Source of the DNA: Lotus japonicus
Taxonomy: Eukaryota; Streptophyta; Magnoliopsida; Fabales; Fabaceae
DNA: 64,000 nt
Direction: 5' to 3'
Assembly: GCF_012489685.1 (NCBI RefSeq)
Contig: NC_080046.1
Coordinates: 36,977,176-37,041,175 of the forward strand
Below are positions 12,281 through 23,100 of the stretch, in pieces (within the stretch, counting starts at the first letter, position 1; each line of letters opens with the position of its first letter). Below the pieces are notes generated by a model. It did not search any database. It saw only the letters and a list, made by a program, of their open reading frames with translations, and was not told where the DNA came from. The position numbers and the translations under genes are program-made.

Positions 12281-13212
12281 CAGACATGCTTAATTGGTGA
12301 CTAGGCACCAATTACCTCCAGAAGCTACTGTTTTTCATTTTAAATTGGCGCTCATGCATGCTTTATTGGCGTCAAAGCGCCTAGACTCGCCTAGTTTGCC
12401 TATAAATTGGTTTTTTGTCATTTCTCTTGGGATCTCTTGTCATTTTTCACATTTCCAAATAAGTTAGAAGTAAGGTTTTGTCTTTGGAGCTTGAGGAGCT
12501 TCCTCCAAGTCCTATGTTCCAGGTTTTATCTTTACTTTCTTGTATGGATTTCATAACCATGCTTGGCTAAAACCCTTCTTGCTTTGGGTTCTTTGTAAGA
12601 CTTTTGATGTTTTAGTTATAATTCCTATTTGTATTCATGAATAATCTGAGTAAACCCTTGAATCTCATATCTTTGCTTCATCTTTTATGCTTGAACTCGT
12701 ACTAGCTTTATGCTTTTCTGTAGTAGAACGAAAGTTTGTTATATATTTGGGACTTGTTGTGGGATTACCCCTTCTATGCTTGCTACTAGGAATAGAGGAA
12801 TGGTTGGGGTTTGTTGGCCTGAATGCATGCTTAATGCCTTTAGCAAATGTTTAGGTTGTCAAGGAATTGTGCCTATCTTTTGGCTTGAGAGGATTGTCTA
12901 TGCGAGACATCGATAGATAATTGATTAGGCTAGAGCATCAAGAAGAGACTCAGAGTTTTGTGGATAGAATAGGTTGACTAAAACTGAATTAGTTAAGCAA
13001 GAACCCAATGCATGCTCACCATTGTTCTTCACACACTTATATTTCAATTGCTTGTTAATTAATCACCTAAACAATCAACCTTAAAACTGAATTTTACTCG
13101 CTTTCCTACCGTGAACTTGAGGCTTAAACTGAATTCGCATACCAATTCCCTGTGATTCGATAAATTAAAACCGGGTAGATTCTGTACACTTGCAGATTGA
13201 CCAACTAGTTTT

Positions 13213-13230
13213 TGGCACCGTTGCCGGGGA
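13213..13230 (+). promoter_or_regulatory. Athila A primer-binding site (tRNA-Asp)
   Basis: TGGCACCGTTGCCGGGGA matches the 3' end of plant tRNA-Asp with one mismatch against the perfect version in copy B (TGGCGCCGTTGCCGGGGA). This site is characteristic of Athila and Tat-type gypsy elements. It sits a few bases after the LTR end. Confidence 0.85.
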
Positions 13231-13370
13231 ATTGTTTGTGCTTTTGGTTTAAGTTTTTAGTTTGTGGTTTTATTTTTTGTTTTTATCTTTGTCTAGAATT
13301 TGTGCTACTAATCTTTCTCTGTTTGAGTGTCACACTTTCAGGTTAGTCTCACATGAGACATCGTCATAGG

Positions 13371-14244
13371 TGGCCGTAAGACAGAGGAGGAGATTGAAGT
13401 CCACATTGAGGCGAGAATCCAAGAGGGGATCACCCTCTGTTTACGAGAACAAGAAGTTGAGAATGCCAACCGGTCTCTTCGGGAACTCACTTCGGCTACC
13501 ATGAGTTATGACTATCCCGGGAGCATTGTTTTTCCCGAGGGAGTCAGAAACTTTGAGTTGTGACCGACATTCATCTTGGTGAGCCAAAGCCAATATGGTG
13601 GAGGTGCCCTAGAAGATCTTCTTGCTCACATGGACAAGTTCATCCGGAATTGCAACACTTACCAGGTGAACAATGTTCCGGCGGATGCAATTCGGTTGAG
13701 CTTGTTTCCATTTTCTTTGAAGGATGTAGTGGAGGAATGGCTGAATTCACAACTTCAAGACTTAGCAGAAAAATTCACAACAAGGTTCTTCCCAAGGCCC
13801 TTTTGAGGAAATTAAAAAAGGACATCATGACTTTTGTGCAAATCGCTGAAGAGAATCTCTATGAAGCTTGGGAGCGCTTCAAGAAGCTCTTGAGGAAATT
13901 CCCTTGGCACAACCTCACCCAATCTGAACTAGTTGCCAATTTTTATGATGGTCTTCATTTCTCTTGGAAGTTTGGTTTGGACGCAGCTTCTAATGGAGAG
14001 TTCGATGCTCTTCCCCCACAAGCGGGGTATGACTTAATAGAAACGATGGCAGCGAGAGCCATGAACTCTGAAAATGATCGCCAAACCTGAAGGATTATGT
14101 TTGAAGTTGAAGCTTATGACAAGCTCTTGGCCTCCAATAAGCAACTCTCCGAACATATAGCAGAGATTTAAAATCACTTAAAGGTGACAAAGGTGGTCGG
14201 TGCTAGTGTAGCCAAAGTGGAGTGTGTGACTCGTGCAGGGCCTC
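13371..14244 (+). pseudogene. Athila A gag, 5' part (broken)
   Basis: The translation follows copy B Gag closely: ENANRSLRELTSATMSYDYP, SQSQYGGGALEDLLAHMDKF, then RLSLFPFSL in the Retrotrans_gag domain. A TGA at 13561-13563, an in-frame deletion after EEWLNSQ, and a frameshift near 13800 (giving the shifted 13560-14090 frame) disable it. Further stops occur near 14087 and 14169. It is cut at 14244 by Sirevirus copy 1 and resumes at 26315. The LTR-proximal start codon region is degraded compared with copy B. Confidence 0.85.
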
Positions 14245-15453
14245 TGAAGGTATGAAAAACGGTAGAAAGGGGGGGTTTGAATAACGTTTTCAATATAAAA
14301 CTTCCACCTTAAAGATTTTGACAAATCTTTCGAGAACTTAAGTGCTAAAGATAAGAGATAAAAAAGCACACAAGGATTTTATCCTGGTTCACTTGATAAA
14401 TCACTCAAGCTACTCCAGTCCACCCGTTAAGGTGATTTCTTCCTTCTTAGAATGAAGGCAATCCACTAATCAGGTAAGAGTTACAACTGCACTTGAAACC
14501 TACAAGTGACTAACAATTACACTGACTTAGCTCACACTAAGATTCACTCTCTTAGTCTTCTCTAGGATCCGATCAACCTTGATCTCCTAAAGGAACTAAA
14601 CAAACTGTTTATCAAAGAATTGTTTACAAGAGATTTGCTTCTAAAAAGCTAATAGTAAACTCAATGAATTTCAGATGAAAGAAAAACTTAGAAGATTTTG
14701 AATATGTCTTGCGTATGTGTGAATGCTTCTAGCCGTTTCTTTCAGTCTTCAGCCTCTTTATATACTCCAAGGATTAGGGTTGAGCGATGCATGGGAAATG
14801 CTACCGTTGGAGGGCAGTTCTGGAAAATCCAGCTTCTGCTGTGGCTGAGAACGTTAGGTAGGTCGTCAGGAAGGTACAGTAGCTTTTGTACTTGGATAGC
14901 GACGCGACCTTTAAACCTAGGAGACTTCTGATCAGGGGAATGCTTCATATTGGAACTTGTGAAGCCGGTTGATCAGAGTCAGAGTGAAAGCACAGATCCT
15001 CTGACCATTGTATCTTCTGATTCTGAAATCAGAGGGAAGTACATGGCCTTCAGAGTTTCTTGCTTCTGGACTTCAGAGTTTCCACTATTCAGCTTCTGGA
15101 TCTTCAGAGTCTTCTACACCATCAGAACATCTGAACCTTCAGTGTTTCTTGGTTATCAGAACTTCTGGATCTTCAGAGCTTCTAGCGACTGAGTCCACAT
15201 CAGAGTTTGTATAACTTCAGAACTTCTGAAGCTTTTCCACTGTTCATACTGAACATGGTGAATGCGAAAGCGTTGCTTGGGTCACTCTTTATACACAGTG
15301 CTTCTGATTTGTGTGAGATTGAGTTGAGGTCAGAACCTGCAAATAGCACACTCAGAAAAACACGTTAGAGTACCACAATTGTTCATATCAAAAGATTAAC
15401 TTGTAATCATCAAAACATAGAGTTGTACTACTAGATCAAAACTTGATCTTACA
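14245..15453 (-). repeat. Sirevirus copy 1 3' LTR
   Basis: It runs from TGAAGGTATGAAAAACGG to GATCAAAACTTGATCTTACA. On the minus strand it starts TGTAAGATCAAG and ends CATACCTTCA. A TATA box GTATATAAAGAGG lies on the minus strand near 14756-14768. It is rich in short TCAGA and TCTGA motifs around 14970-15240. A polypurine tract adjoins it on the right. Confidence 0.95.
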
Positions 15454-16007
15454 ATCTCCCCCTTTTTGATGATGACAAAACTAAGATTTTTGATGAACAA
15501 TTCTTAAACATTAAACTGAATTCACTCAGAGTTTAGAGATATAGAATAAGACTTATCCTGATGTGAATAGTTTATCTTGCTCATTCTGAATTCAAGTCAC
15601 TGCTTGATTCTGAGCTTAGCTCCCCCTGAATCTAATACTTGATGAAAACGTTAGTAAAGTCTAGATTCTGAGCTAAATAATATAAGAGTTCAGAGTGAAA
15701 AACTTATGACATAGATGAAAATCAAGTAATCAGAGCGCATAAGTGATCAGAGTCATGGACAAGGTATCAGAGTCTTGGGTATCAGAGTCAACTTATAATC
15801 ACTTCAGAAGAAGTGAAATGTATTCCTTGTATTTGCCCAGTGACACATCTATGGTCATGAAGGTGGAACTCTTAACATCTCCAAAAGAAAAATAAATCAC
15901 ACTAACACATCTTACACATCAAAAACTGGGTTTACTCCCCCTTTTTGTCATAAGCAAAAAGCTCGGGGTGTGAAAAACTTAGCTTGAAGTACAAGGTACT
16001 CCCCCTT
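15454..16007 (-). promoter_or_regulatory. Multiple polypurine-tract-like motifs before the 3' LTR
   Basis: On the + strand there are four C5-containing pyrimidine runs: 15455-15467 (TCTCCCCCTTTTT, directly at the LTR), about 15620-15626, 15935-15946 (ACTCCCCCTTTTT) and about 15999-16007 (ACTCCCCCT). Read on the minus strand these are purine tracts AAAAAGGGGGAG followed by or near TGTCATCA-type sequence. The one at the LTR is the functional plus-strand primer candidate. Repeated tracts are known in Sireviruses. Confidence 0.75.
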
Positions 16008-16159
16008 AGAGAAGGTCTAAGTTTAAAGGAAATGAAAACGATGCAAGAATCAGAGTTAGGCGAAATAAATAGAAGAGTTAATGCAAGAGAAGAACGTTTA
16101 CCACCGGTCAAGTGAGTAAAGAGAAGGGTCAGTTACCAAGAACTTAACCTCGAGAAGCC

Positions 16160-16167
16160 TATATAAA
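16160..16167 (+). promoter_or_regulatory. TATA box of the Sirevirus antisense gene
   Basis: TATATAAA followed by GCG lies 58 bases upstream of the ATG at 16225. The same TATATAAAGCG followed by a GCTTCACA block is found upstream of the homologous gene in copy 2 (minus strand, 53250-53243). Conservation of a core promoter in antisense orientation supports a separate transcript. Confidence 0.7.
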
Positions 16168-16224
16168 GCGTTGGAGAGAAAGGTAAGCTTCACACCTCTA
16201 ACAATTTTCAGTAAAGAGAAAGAA

Positions 16225-16617
16225 ATGGCATCATACAACGTAGCACTAGAAGAGCTGAGGAAGAAGGCCTTTGAGGAGGACTTGTTCCTTAACATCAGGC
16301 ATCCAGAGGGTACAGCGACCATCTCGGAGCTAACACGGACACTGCTGGAAGAGGACCTGCGTCCAGAGTTGGAGAGAGACCTGAAGGAATTTCTTGCCTT
16401 CGTTGAGGAGGTGCAAGAACTCAGCCGGCTTGAACTCAAGCTGCTGGAAGAAAAAGAAAGTTTAGAGGAGAAGCTCAGGACGTCAGAAGAGATTCTGGAG
16501 AGGGATGAGCTAAAGGTCAGACTCAGCAACATCCAGCATGTACTGGAGCGTCTGGAGAAAGATAGGTCAGAGCAGCGCCAGGAGTGCAGAAGAATGAGGA
16601 GGGATCCTCCATTCTAG
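16225..16617 (+). CDS. Sirevirus antisense ORF, 130 aa, charged coiled-coil protein
   Basis: It lies on the strand opposite to gag, pol and ORF3, between ORF3 and the 3' LTR. The protein starts MASYNVALEELRKKAFEEDL and ends RQECRRMRRDPPF. Residues about 40-118 are rich in E, K, R and L with heptad-like spacing, suggesting a coiled coil. The C-terminus is basic. I chose the ATG at 16225 over the one at 16171 because copy 2 starts at the equivalent ATG and has exactly the same length. By hand count 92 of 130 residues match the copy 2 gene, with no gaps. No known family is recognised. Additional antisense ORFs are known in plant LTR retrotransposons generally; any function here is unknown. A TATA box lies upstream. 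Confidence 0.75.
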   Translation: MASYNVALEELRKKAFEEDLFLNIRHPEGTATISELTRTLLEEDLRPELERDLKEFLAFVEEVQELSRLELKLLEEKESLEEKLRTSEEILERDELKVRLSNIQHVLERLEKDRSEQRQECRRMRRDPPF

Positions 16618-16821
16618 ACTTAGGGAAAGAATGTATGATGTAAACATAAAATTATTATGAATAAAAGGATTTTTGCAAACATATGTGACACAATTATATA
16701 TAGATATGCATATAGAATCACAAACGAATAAAGTAGAAGAAATAAATAAAAATAAACAGAGTTTAAATAAAACAACGTTAAATAAAAAAGAAAAACGAAA
16801 GAAAAAGAAGAGATCCTAAAA

Positions 16822-19680
16822 CTAAGGTTTGTCAGATCGTCGCAGAAGTTCCATCATCATGTGCTTCATCTCAATCAGCATGGATTCATGAATGTCAAGA
16901 CGCTGTTCCATGATGTCGAGTCTGGATGAGCTGGACTGAGTAGAACTGGAAGGAACATTCTGAGCAGCTTGAGGATCTGGAATGGAAGCAGAAGCAGCAG
17001 GAGTAAACACAACTGGTGCAAGTGCTTGGCATCGAAGAGCTTCAGCCTGAGCTTCAAGTCGCTCTGCCTCAAGTCTGGCTTGTTCAGCTTGAGCTGCTGC
17101 TTGACGTGCAGCTTCTTCTGCTTGAGCCTTCTTTCTCTTGGCTTCTTCAATAGCTTCAAGAAGCTTATTTCTCTGTTCTAGTTCATGAAGAGCCACCCTT
17201 CGAGAAAACCTTTGCTTTGCAGCCTCAATCCTCTGACTTCCCTCTGCATGCAGGAGCTGCATCATAATTGGAACTTGAGCCACCAGCCAAGTGCCCAGAT
17301 TGTTCCACTCATCAGCCACACGTTCAGCATTCTCACTTCGGTCAGTCTGACCGTGCACATTGCGGAGCCTCAAAGAGGCTTCATGATAGAAAATATTGAT
17401 GCACTCAGAGAGAGATGTGGGTTGAAGGTGAGTATAAGGAATTATGGAGAGGTTGGGTTCAGGAGAGGCTGGGTGATTGCTGCTATGGGCTTCAGAGGCA
17501 CCTTGTGGAGAACCAATGTTAATCAGTTGAGCATTGGGTTCAGAGGTTCCAAGGTGAGGGTCTGAAGTTTCAACCAGAGGATGGGGTGATCTAACCGAGG
17601 ATTGGTTAGACACTGAATGTTCGGGTTCAGGTTCTGGTTGAATAGGCTCTTGTTGGTCAGGGGCAGGGTGATCTTGGTGAGCCAAAGGGTCTGCCTCTTG
17701 GAGAGGATTGGCCAAGATAGGGTCATCTGGGTCAACTAGACGTTCAGGTCTAGGGCCAGGATATCTCCTAGGGCTTGGACAGGTGAGGTAATATTCCTCT
17801 AAGGTAGACACCTTTTCTTTTCTAACCTCCATGAATTTTCTAATAGATTCAGAGTTATTGGAGGGAGAAGAATCAGCAACATTGGTTGGGAAGGATACAG
17901 GTGTATAGGCTGTTGAAGAGTCTGTATCCGTGGTTCTGGCAGCAGGACGTGCTGATGCTCTGGGAACAGAGTGATCAGACGTTCTGGGTTGTGGTTCTGT
18001 TTGGTTTGGCTCTGGTTGTTCATGGATGATGGGTTCAGAAGATAATGGGTCGTACGGAATGGTAAGGAGAGAGGTTGGTTCTTCTGACCTAGAGGGTTGG
18101 TTCTGAAGCAAATTCCAGAGAGGTGCTTCAGTAGGGGAAGGTTGAAAGAAGGAAGATCTTGGGGAATGTGGTGGAGTGGTGGTTTGTGCGGCTGGTTGGG
18201 ATTCAGGAATAGGAGTGAGGGGATTTGAGGAGTGTTGGAGCAAGGCAGAAATAGGGAGTGCATCAAATAAATTCAAATCATCATCAGAAGCAAGTGCAGG
18301 CTTACTTGAATGTGCTGATGATCGAGTCACTCTGGCAGGAGGTTCAGTCCTTCTGACCACTTCAGCAGCTGGTTCCACCCGAGTAGGCTTCACCACGATT
18401 CTGACCGTCTTCTTCTTCTTCTTGGGAGGACCATCCTCATTGTCACTATCATCACCATCATCAGGCTTTCTCTTCGTCTTCTTGACCAGAGGGACATCGG
18501 ATTCCTCAGAAGATTCGTCCAGTAGCATCTTCCTCTGAGCTTTCTTCTTGGGAGGAGAAGGAAACTCTGGAGCTGGTGGTAGTCTGCTGACGAAATCATC
18601 AAGGTCAATTTCGAATCCTTGAGCCCTGAGGTCTTCAACATAGCATCTGATGGCGTCAGGATTGTCTGCCTGTGTCCACAGAGGGTAGTCATTGAGAGGC
18701 ATCCTTCTGCTTCTGATCTCAGAAGATGTGTCTTCATGAGCAGGAGCAATCTTCTTCTGGACCAAACCCATCTTCTTCAGAGAGTTTGCAGTGAAGACAT
18801 CACTGACAATGGTGCTCAGATCCTCTACACATCCAGCATTGAACAGATCTTGCACCAGGTTGCTTTCAATCAGAAAGTCTGAGAGCAGCCTCCCAAAAGG
18901 AATATATTTGATTGCTGACTTGATGGAGGCAGTGGTGCGAGACTTCCGAATGCATTCCTTCAAGTAGGAGAACAGGAAGTAGGGAAGGCATATCTTCTTC
19001 TGATCTTGGATGAAGAACAACATCACCTTCTGGTTGAAGTTGATGTAGTCTGGAGAACTGCCTTTCGGTCTCTGGTTTATGCAGTGGAGTAGGATCTTGT
19101 GCCAGATCCTGAGTTTGGGGTGAAGGTCCATCACCTTGTAACTCGTCTTGCCCGGTTTGAAAGTGGTGTACAGGGCCTGGTTGATTGTGTCCTTGGTGCT
19201 GGGTTTCAGCTTCGATTCCGTGAGTTGGAAACGATACCCATAAGCAGTGTCTGCACCCAGCAAGTTCACGAAGGACTTCTCCGTGATGATGATCTTTCTG
19301 CCGAGAATGTAAGATACCACCTGAGTATCATCGCAGTCGGCGTGCTTCCAGAATTCCTTGACCAATCTATCATACACCGGTCCTCGAAGTCTGTTGAAGT
19401 AATTTCCCCAACCTTGAGCTTGGACTTCGGGACGAAGATCATACCCATTTGTAGCCAGGTTGTCGAGGTTGAATCTCCATTCTGCCAGGACTTGGAGTTC
19501 CTCAGGAGGATATACACAGTGAACGGCACAGCCCCGTTCTGCAATTGGAAGAATCTGCTCTTGAGCTTGACCTTGATCGGGTGTCGGATTCTCAGGGCCC
19601 CTTTGACCTGTTGCCAGACCAACTACCATGTGAGGGAACTGAGGTGCATCTGCAGTAGATCTTCTGGTTTGTCTCACCAT
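16822..19680 (-). CDS. Sirevirus ORF3 (env-like position), 952 aa
   Basis: It is a single open frame downstream of pol, where Sireviruses carry the so-called env-like gene. Residues about 50-310 form a conserved globular region (RGCAVHCVYPPEELQVLAEW, GPVYDRLVKEFWKHADCDD, LHPKLRIWHKILL) resembling the putative plant transposon protein domain (PF20167-like, from memory). A lysine cluster with KKKKK near residue 425 may be a nuclear signal. Residues about 430-740 are rich in P, S and E and look disordered. Residues about 810-890 are an A/E/R/K coiled coil. I see no signal peptide or transmembrane segment, so an envelope role is doubtful. Copy 2 has a broken homologue at 49762-52598. Confidence 0.85.
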   Translation of the reverse strand: MVRQTRRSTADAPQFPHMVVGLATGQRGPENPTPDQGQAQEQILPIAERGCAVHCVYPPEELQVLAEWRFNLDNLATNGYDLRPEVQAQGWGNYFNRLRGPVYDRLVKEFWKHADCDDTQVVSYILGRKIIITEKSFVNLLGADTAYGYRFQLTESKLKPSTKDTINQALYTTFKPGKTSYKVMDLHPKLRIWHKILLHCINQRPKGSSPDYINFNQKVMLFFIQDQKKICLPYFLFSYLKECIRKSRTTASIKSAIKYIPFGRLLSDFLIESNLVQDLFNAGCVEDLSTIVSDVFTANSLKKMGLVQKKIAPAHEDTSSEIRSRRMPLNDYPLWTQADNPDAIRCYVEDLRAQGFEIDLDDFVSRLPPAPEFPSPPKKKAQRKMLLDESSEESDVPLVKKTKRKPDDGDDSDNEDGPPKKKKKTVRIVVKPTRVEPAAEVVRRTEPPARVTRSSAHSSKPALASDDDLNLFDALPISALLQHSSNPLTPIPESQPAAQTTTPPHSPRSSFFQPSPTEAPLWNLLQNQPSRSEEPTSLLTIPYDPLSSEPIIHEQPEPNQTEPQPRTSDHSVPRASARPAARTTDTDSSTAYTPVSFPTNVADSSPSNNSESIRKFMEVRKEKVSTLEEYYLTCPSPRRYPGPRPERLVDPDDPILANPLQEADPLAHQDHPAPDQQEPIQPEPEPEHSVSNQSSVRSPHPLVETSDPHLGTSEPNAQLINIGSPQGASEAHSSNHPASPEPNLSIIPYTHLQPTSLSECINIFYHEASLRLRNVHGQTDRSENAERVADEWNNLGTWLVAQVPIMMQLLHAEGSQRIEAAKQRFSRRVALHELEQRNKLLEAIEEAKRKKAQAEEAARQAAAQAEQARLEAERLEAQAEALRCQALAPVVFTPAASASIPDPQAAQNVPSSSTQSSSSRLDIMEQRLDIHESMLIEMKHMMMELLRRSDKP

Positions 19681-20125
19681 TTTTGAAGCGGTTGAAGGTT
19701 TGAGGTAGAAGATGAAGGTTGGAAGATGAAGAAAGATCGAGAGAGAAATCGAGAAGAGGCGGTTTTGAAAAAGCAGAGAGAGCGAGAGTGAAAACCGGAA
19801 GTGAAAGAGAACGTGTGTGTATAGTGGGTTTTAATCAAATAACCGTTGTTGATTCAAAAAGCACTTTAAGATCAACGGTTGAAAATTAAAGATAGATAGT
19901 AACAGTAAAATACACAATCACACACAGGAGAGAAGCATATCTACACGCAATCATAACAGACTGTCACACGGGCACAAGGAACTATGCATCAGAAATACTG
20001 ACACACGCGTTGTTGTCTCAGCTTCAGAGTCAGTACCAGTGGGTACACACACTCTGATTGAGTTACCTTCTGGACTAGACATCTTCTGATCAAGAAGTAT
20101 CATAGTCAGAGGTTCTGATCCATCT
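19681..20125. other. Spacer between pol and ORF3 of Sirevirus copy 1
   Basis: About 445 bp without an ORF. It contains the purine/pyrimidine-rich ORF3 leader (19720-19830) and TCAGA-type repeats next to the pol stop. The equivalent in copy 2 is 49320-49761, where a CT-microsatellite (about 49690-49720) precedes the ORF3 ATG. It may hold the ORF3 leader or a splice acceptor, but I cannot define either. Confidence 0.5.
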
Positions 20126-23100
20126 TCACTCTGGACAAAAGTCCATGTTTAGATTTTTCAGAATAAAATTAAATCTATCCTCTGCTAAGGGCTTTGTAAA
20201 GACATCTGCCCATTGATGGTCAGTATCAACAAACTTCAGAAGAAGTACGCCCTTCTGTACATAATCTCTAATAAAGTGATACTTTACCTCGATGTGCTTT
20301 GCCCTTGAATGCAAGATAGGATTCTTACTCAATGAGATTGCAGCAGTGTTATCACAATAGATTGGGATATTGCTCTCAAGGATCTGATAATCCTCCAGCT
20401 GATGTTTCATCCAGAGCATCTGAGTGCTGCATATTGCTGCTGAGATATATTCTGCCTCTGCAGTTGATAGTGCAATGGTTGATTGCCTCTTGCTTGCCCA
20501 TGAGACTAGATTGCTTCCCAGAAATTGACAATTTCCGGAAGTACTTTTTCTCTCTGTTCTATCTCCAGCATAATCAGCATCACAGTAACCTGAAAGCTTA
20601 TACTCTGATGTTTTCTTATACATCAAGCCAAGGTTAGTGGTGCCTTTCAGATACCTTAGGATCCTCTTAACAGCAGTTAAGTGGGTTTCCCTTGGATCTG
20701 ATTGGAAACGAGCACATAAGTGAACACTAAATAATATGTCTGGCCTAGATGCAGTTAAGTATAGAAGTGAACCTATCATGCCACGATAGAGCTTCTGACA
20801 TACTTTACCACTTTTATCTTCTTTCTCCAGAATGCATGTAGGATGCATTGGAGTCTTGGCCACTGTAGATTCCAGCATATTGAACTTCTTCAGAAGTTCT
20901 TTAGTGTACTTGCTCTGATGGATATATGTTCCTTATGGTGTTTGATCAACTTGTATTCCCAGAAAGTACTTTAATTCTCCCATCATACTCATCTCAAATT
21001 CAGCCTGCATCATCTCAGAAAATTCTTTGCATAGAGATTGATTAGCAGAACCAAATATAATATCATCAACATAAATTTGCACAATTAAGATATCATCTTT
21101 ATAAGTCTTGCAAAAAAGAGTTGTATCTACTTTACCCCTTACAAACTCATTCTCCAGAAGGAATGAGTTGAGTCTCTCATACCATGCTCTGGGAGCTTGC
21201 TTCAGACCGTAGAGTGATTTCTTCAATTTGAACACATGATCTGGTTTCTTCTCATCTTCAAAACCTGGGGGTTGATGAACATAGACTTCCTCTGAGATAT
21301 AACCATTTAGGAAGGCACTCTTTACGTCCATCTGATGTGGAACTATGTTGTGATTTACTGAGAAAGAGATCAACAGTCTGATTGCCTCCAGTCTTGCTAC
21401 TGGAGCAAATGTTTCAGTGTAGTCTATTCCTTCCTGCTGGCTGTAGCCTTGAGCAACTAGCCTTGCCTTGTTTCTGACTACATCTCCTTTCTCATTCAGC
21501 TTGTTTCTGAATACCCACTTCGTTCCAATAACATGGACATTCTCAGGTTTCTTCACTAAGCTCCAAACATCATTCTTGGAGAATTGATTCAATTCTTCTT
21601 CCATGGCCTGAATCCAATCCTTGTCCTGAAGAGCTTCATCTATGGACTTGGGTTCAATTAAGGACACCAATCCTTTCAGACTGAGCAAGGTCTCTTCAGA
21701 GGGTCTGAAGGCAGATCTGGTTCTGACTGGTTCGTCTTTGTTGCCCAGAATCAATTCCTTAGGGTGAGCTGCAGTGATTCTGCTCTTCTTCAGAGTTTGT
21801 GAGTTAGAGGGACCAGCTTCTTCCTCTGGTTCATCTTCCTCTGGCTCATCTTCCTCTGGAGCTTTGCCTTTGTCAGAAACATTAATGCTTAAATCTGCAA
21901 ACTTTTCAACTAGCTTTGACTGGTCAGAGTCAAGCTTATCGTCAAATCTAACATGAATAGATTCTTCAATAGTCTTAGCATCAGTATTATAAAATCTAAA
22001 ACCTTTAGATCTCTCAGAGTAACCGAGTAATAGACACTTAGAAGACTTAGCATCAAATTTATGCAATCTATCCTTAGTATTGAGAACATAACAAACACAG
22101 CCAAAAGGATGAAAATAAGAAATGTTGGGTTTTATGTTCTTCCACAATTCATAAGGAGTCTTATTCAGAATTGGTCTCACAGAGATTCTGTTCTGAATGT
22201 AACATGCTGTATTTACTGCCTCTGCCCAAAAGTGCTTAGCCATGCAAGTTTCTTGGAGCATGGTTCTGGCCATCTCCTGAAGAGTTCTGTTCTTCCTCTC
22301 AACAACACCATTTTGTTGAGGAGTTCTGGGACAAGAGAAATCATGTGCAATTCCATAGGAATCAAACAGACTCTCAAACTTGTCATTCTCAAACTCTCCA
22401 TCATGGTCACTTCTGACACGCACAATCCTACAAGCCTTCTCGTTTTGCACTTGAGCAATGAAGGTAGAGAACACAGCATGAGACTCATCCTTGCGGGTTA
22501 TAAACTTTACCCATGTCCAGCGGCTATAGTCATCAACGATAACCATCCCATATCTCTTGCCACCTATAGACTCAGTTTTCACTGGTCCAAAAAGGTCGAT
22601 ATGCAGAAGTTCCAACGGCCTTGAGGTTGAGACAACATTCTTTGCCTTGAAAGGGACTTTTGTGAATTTGCCTTTCTGACATGCTTCACAAAGAGCGTCT
22701 GAAGCGAACTTCAGATTGGGTAAGCCCCTGACAAGGTTTAGCTTGCTCAGCTGAGAAATCTTTCTCATACTGGCATGCCCTAACCGTCTATGCCATACCC
22801 ACTGCTCTTCATTAACAGACAGAAGGCACTTCACATTCTGAGCCTCCAACTCAGATAATCTGATCTTATAAATGTTGTTCTTCCTCTTGCTGTTAAACAG
22901 AACAGAGCCATCGATCTGACTTACAGCCCGGCAGGACTTTTGATTGAATATAACATCATAACCCTTGTCAGCTAATTGACTTATAGACAATAAGTTATGT
23001 GTTAAGCCATCTACCAATAACACATTATCAATGCATGGACTACTATCTACAAAAATAGTACCAGTACAACCAATTTTACCCTTTTCATTTCCTCCAAAGC

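Larger units (their letters stand above)
5588..13206 (+). repeat. Athila A 5' LTR in three pieces (5588-6040, 10255-10264, 12281-13206)
   Basis: Removing the two nested insertions joins the pieces into about 1.39 kb, close to the 1331-bp full LTR of copy B. The U3 part carries GGCGCC-type motifs (5960-6030, 10250-10264, 12285-12395), followed by a TATA box CTATAAATT near 12400. The 3' end is placed near TTGACCAACT by analogy with TTGACCAACA in copy B. The exact last base is uncertain by a few nucleotides. Confidence 0.75.

Noticed and set aside
14950..15214. ORFs of 68-80 aa shared by both LTRs of Sirevirus copy 1
   Set aside because: They consist of the TCAGA/TCTGA repeats in U3 and are absent as frames in the copy 2 LTR.
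16098..16532. Ser-rich 144-aa frame opposite to the antisense gene
   Set aside because: It is the mirror of the charged coiled-coil codons, and copy 2 does not keep it.
16822..19680. ORF3 as a true envelope glycoprotein
   Set aside because: No signal peptide, transmembrane segment or cysteine pattern; lysine clusters and coiled coil fit a nuclear or cytoplasmic protein better.
18176..19686. Several + strand ORFs (up to 195 aa) within ORF3
   Set aside because: Shadows of the 952-aa frame; no TATA box or conservation comparable to the 16225 gene.
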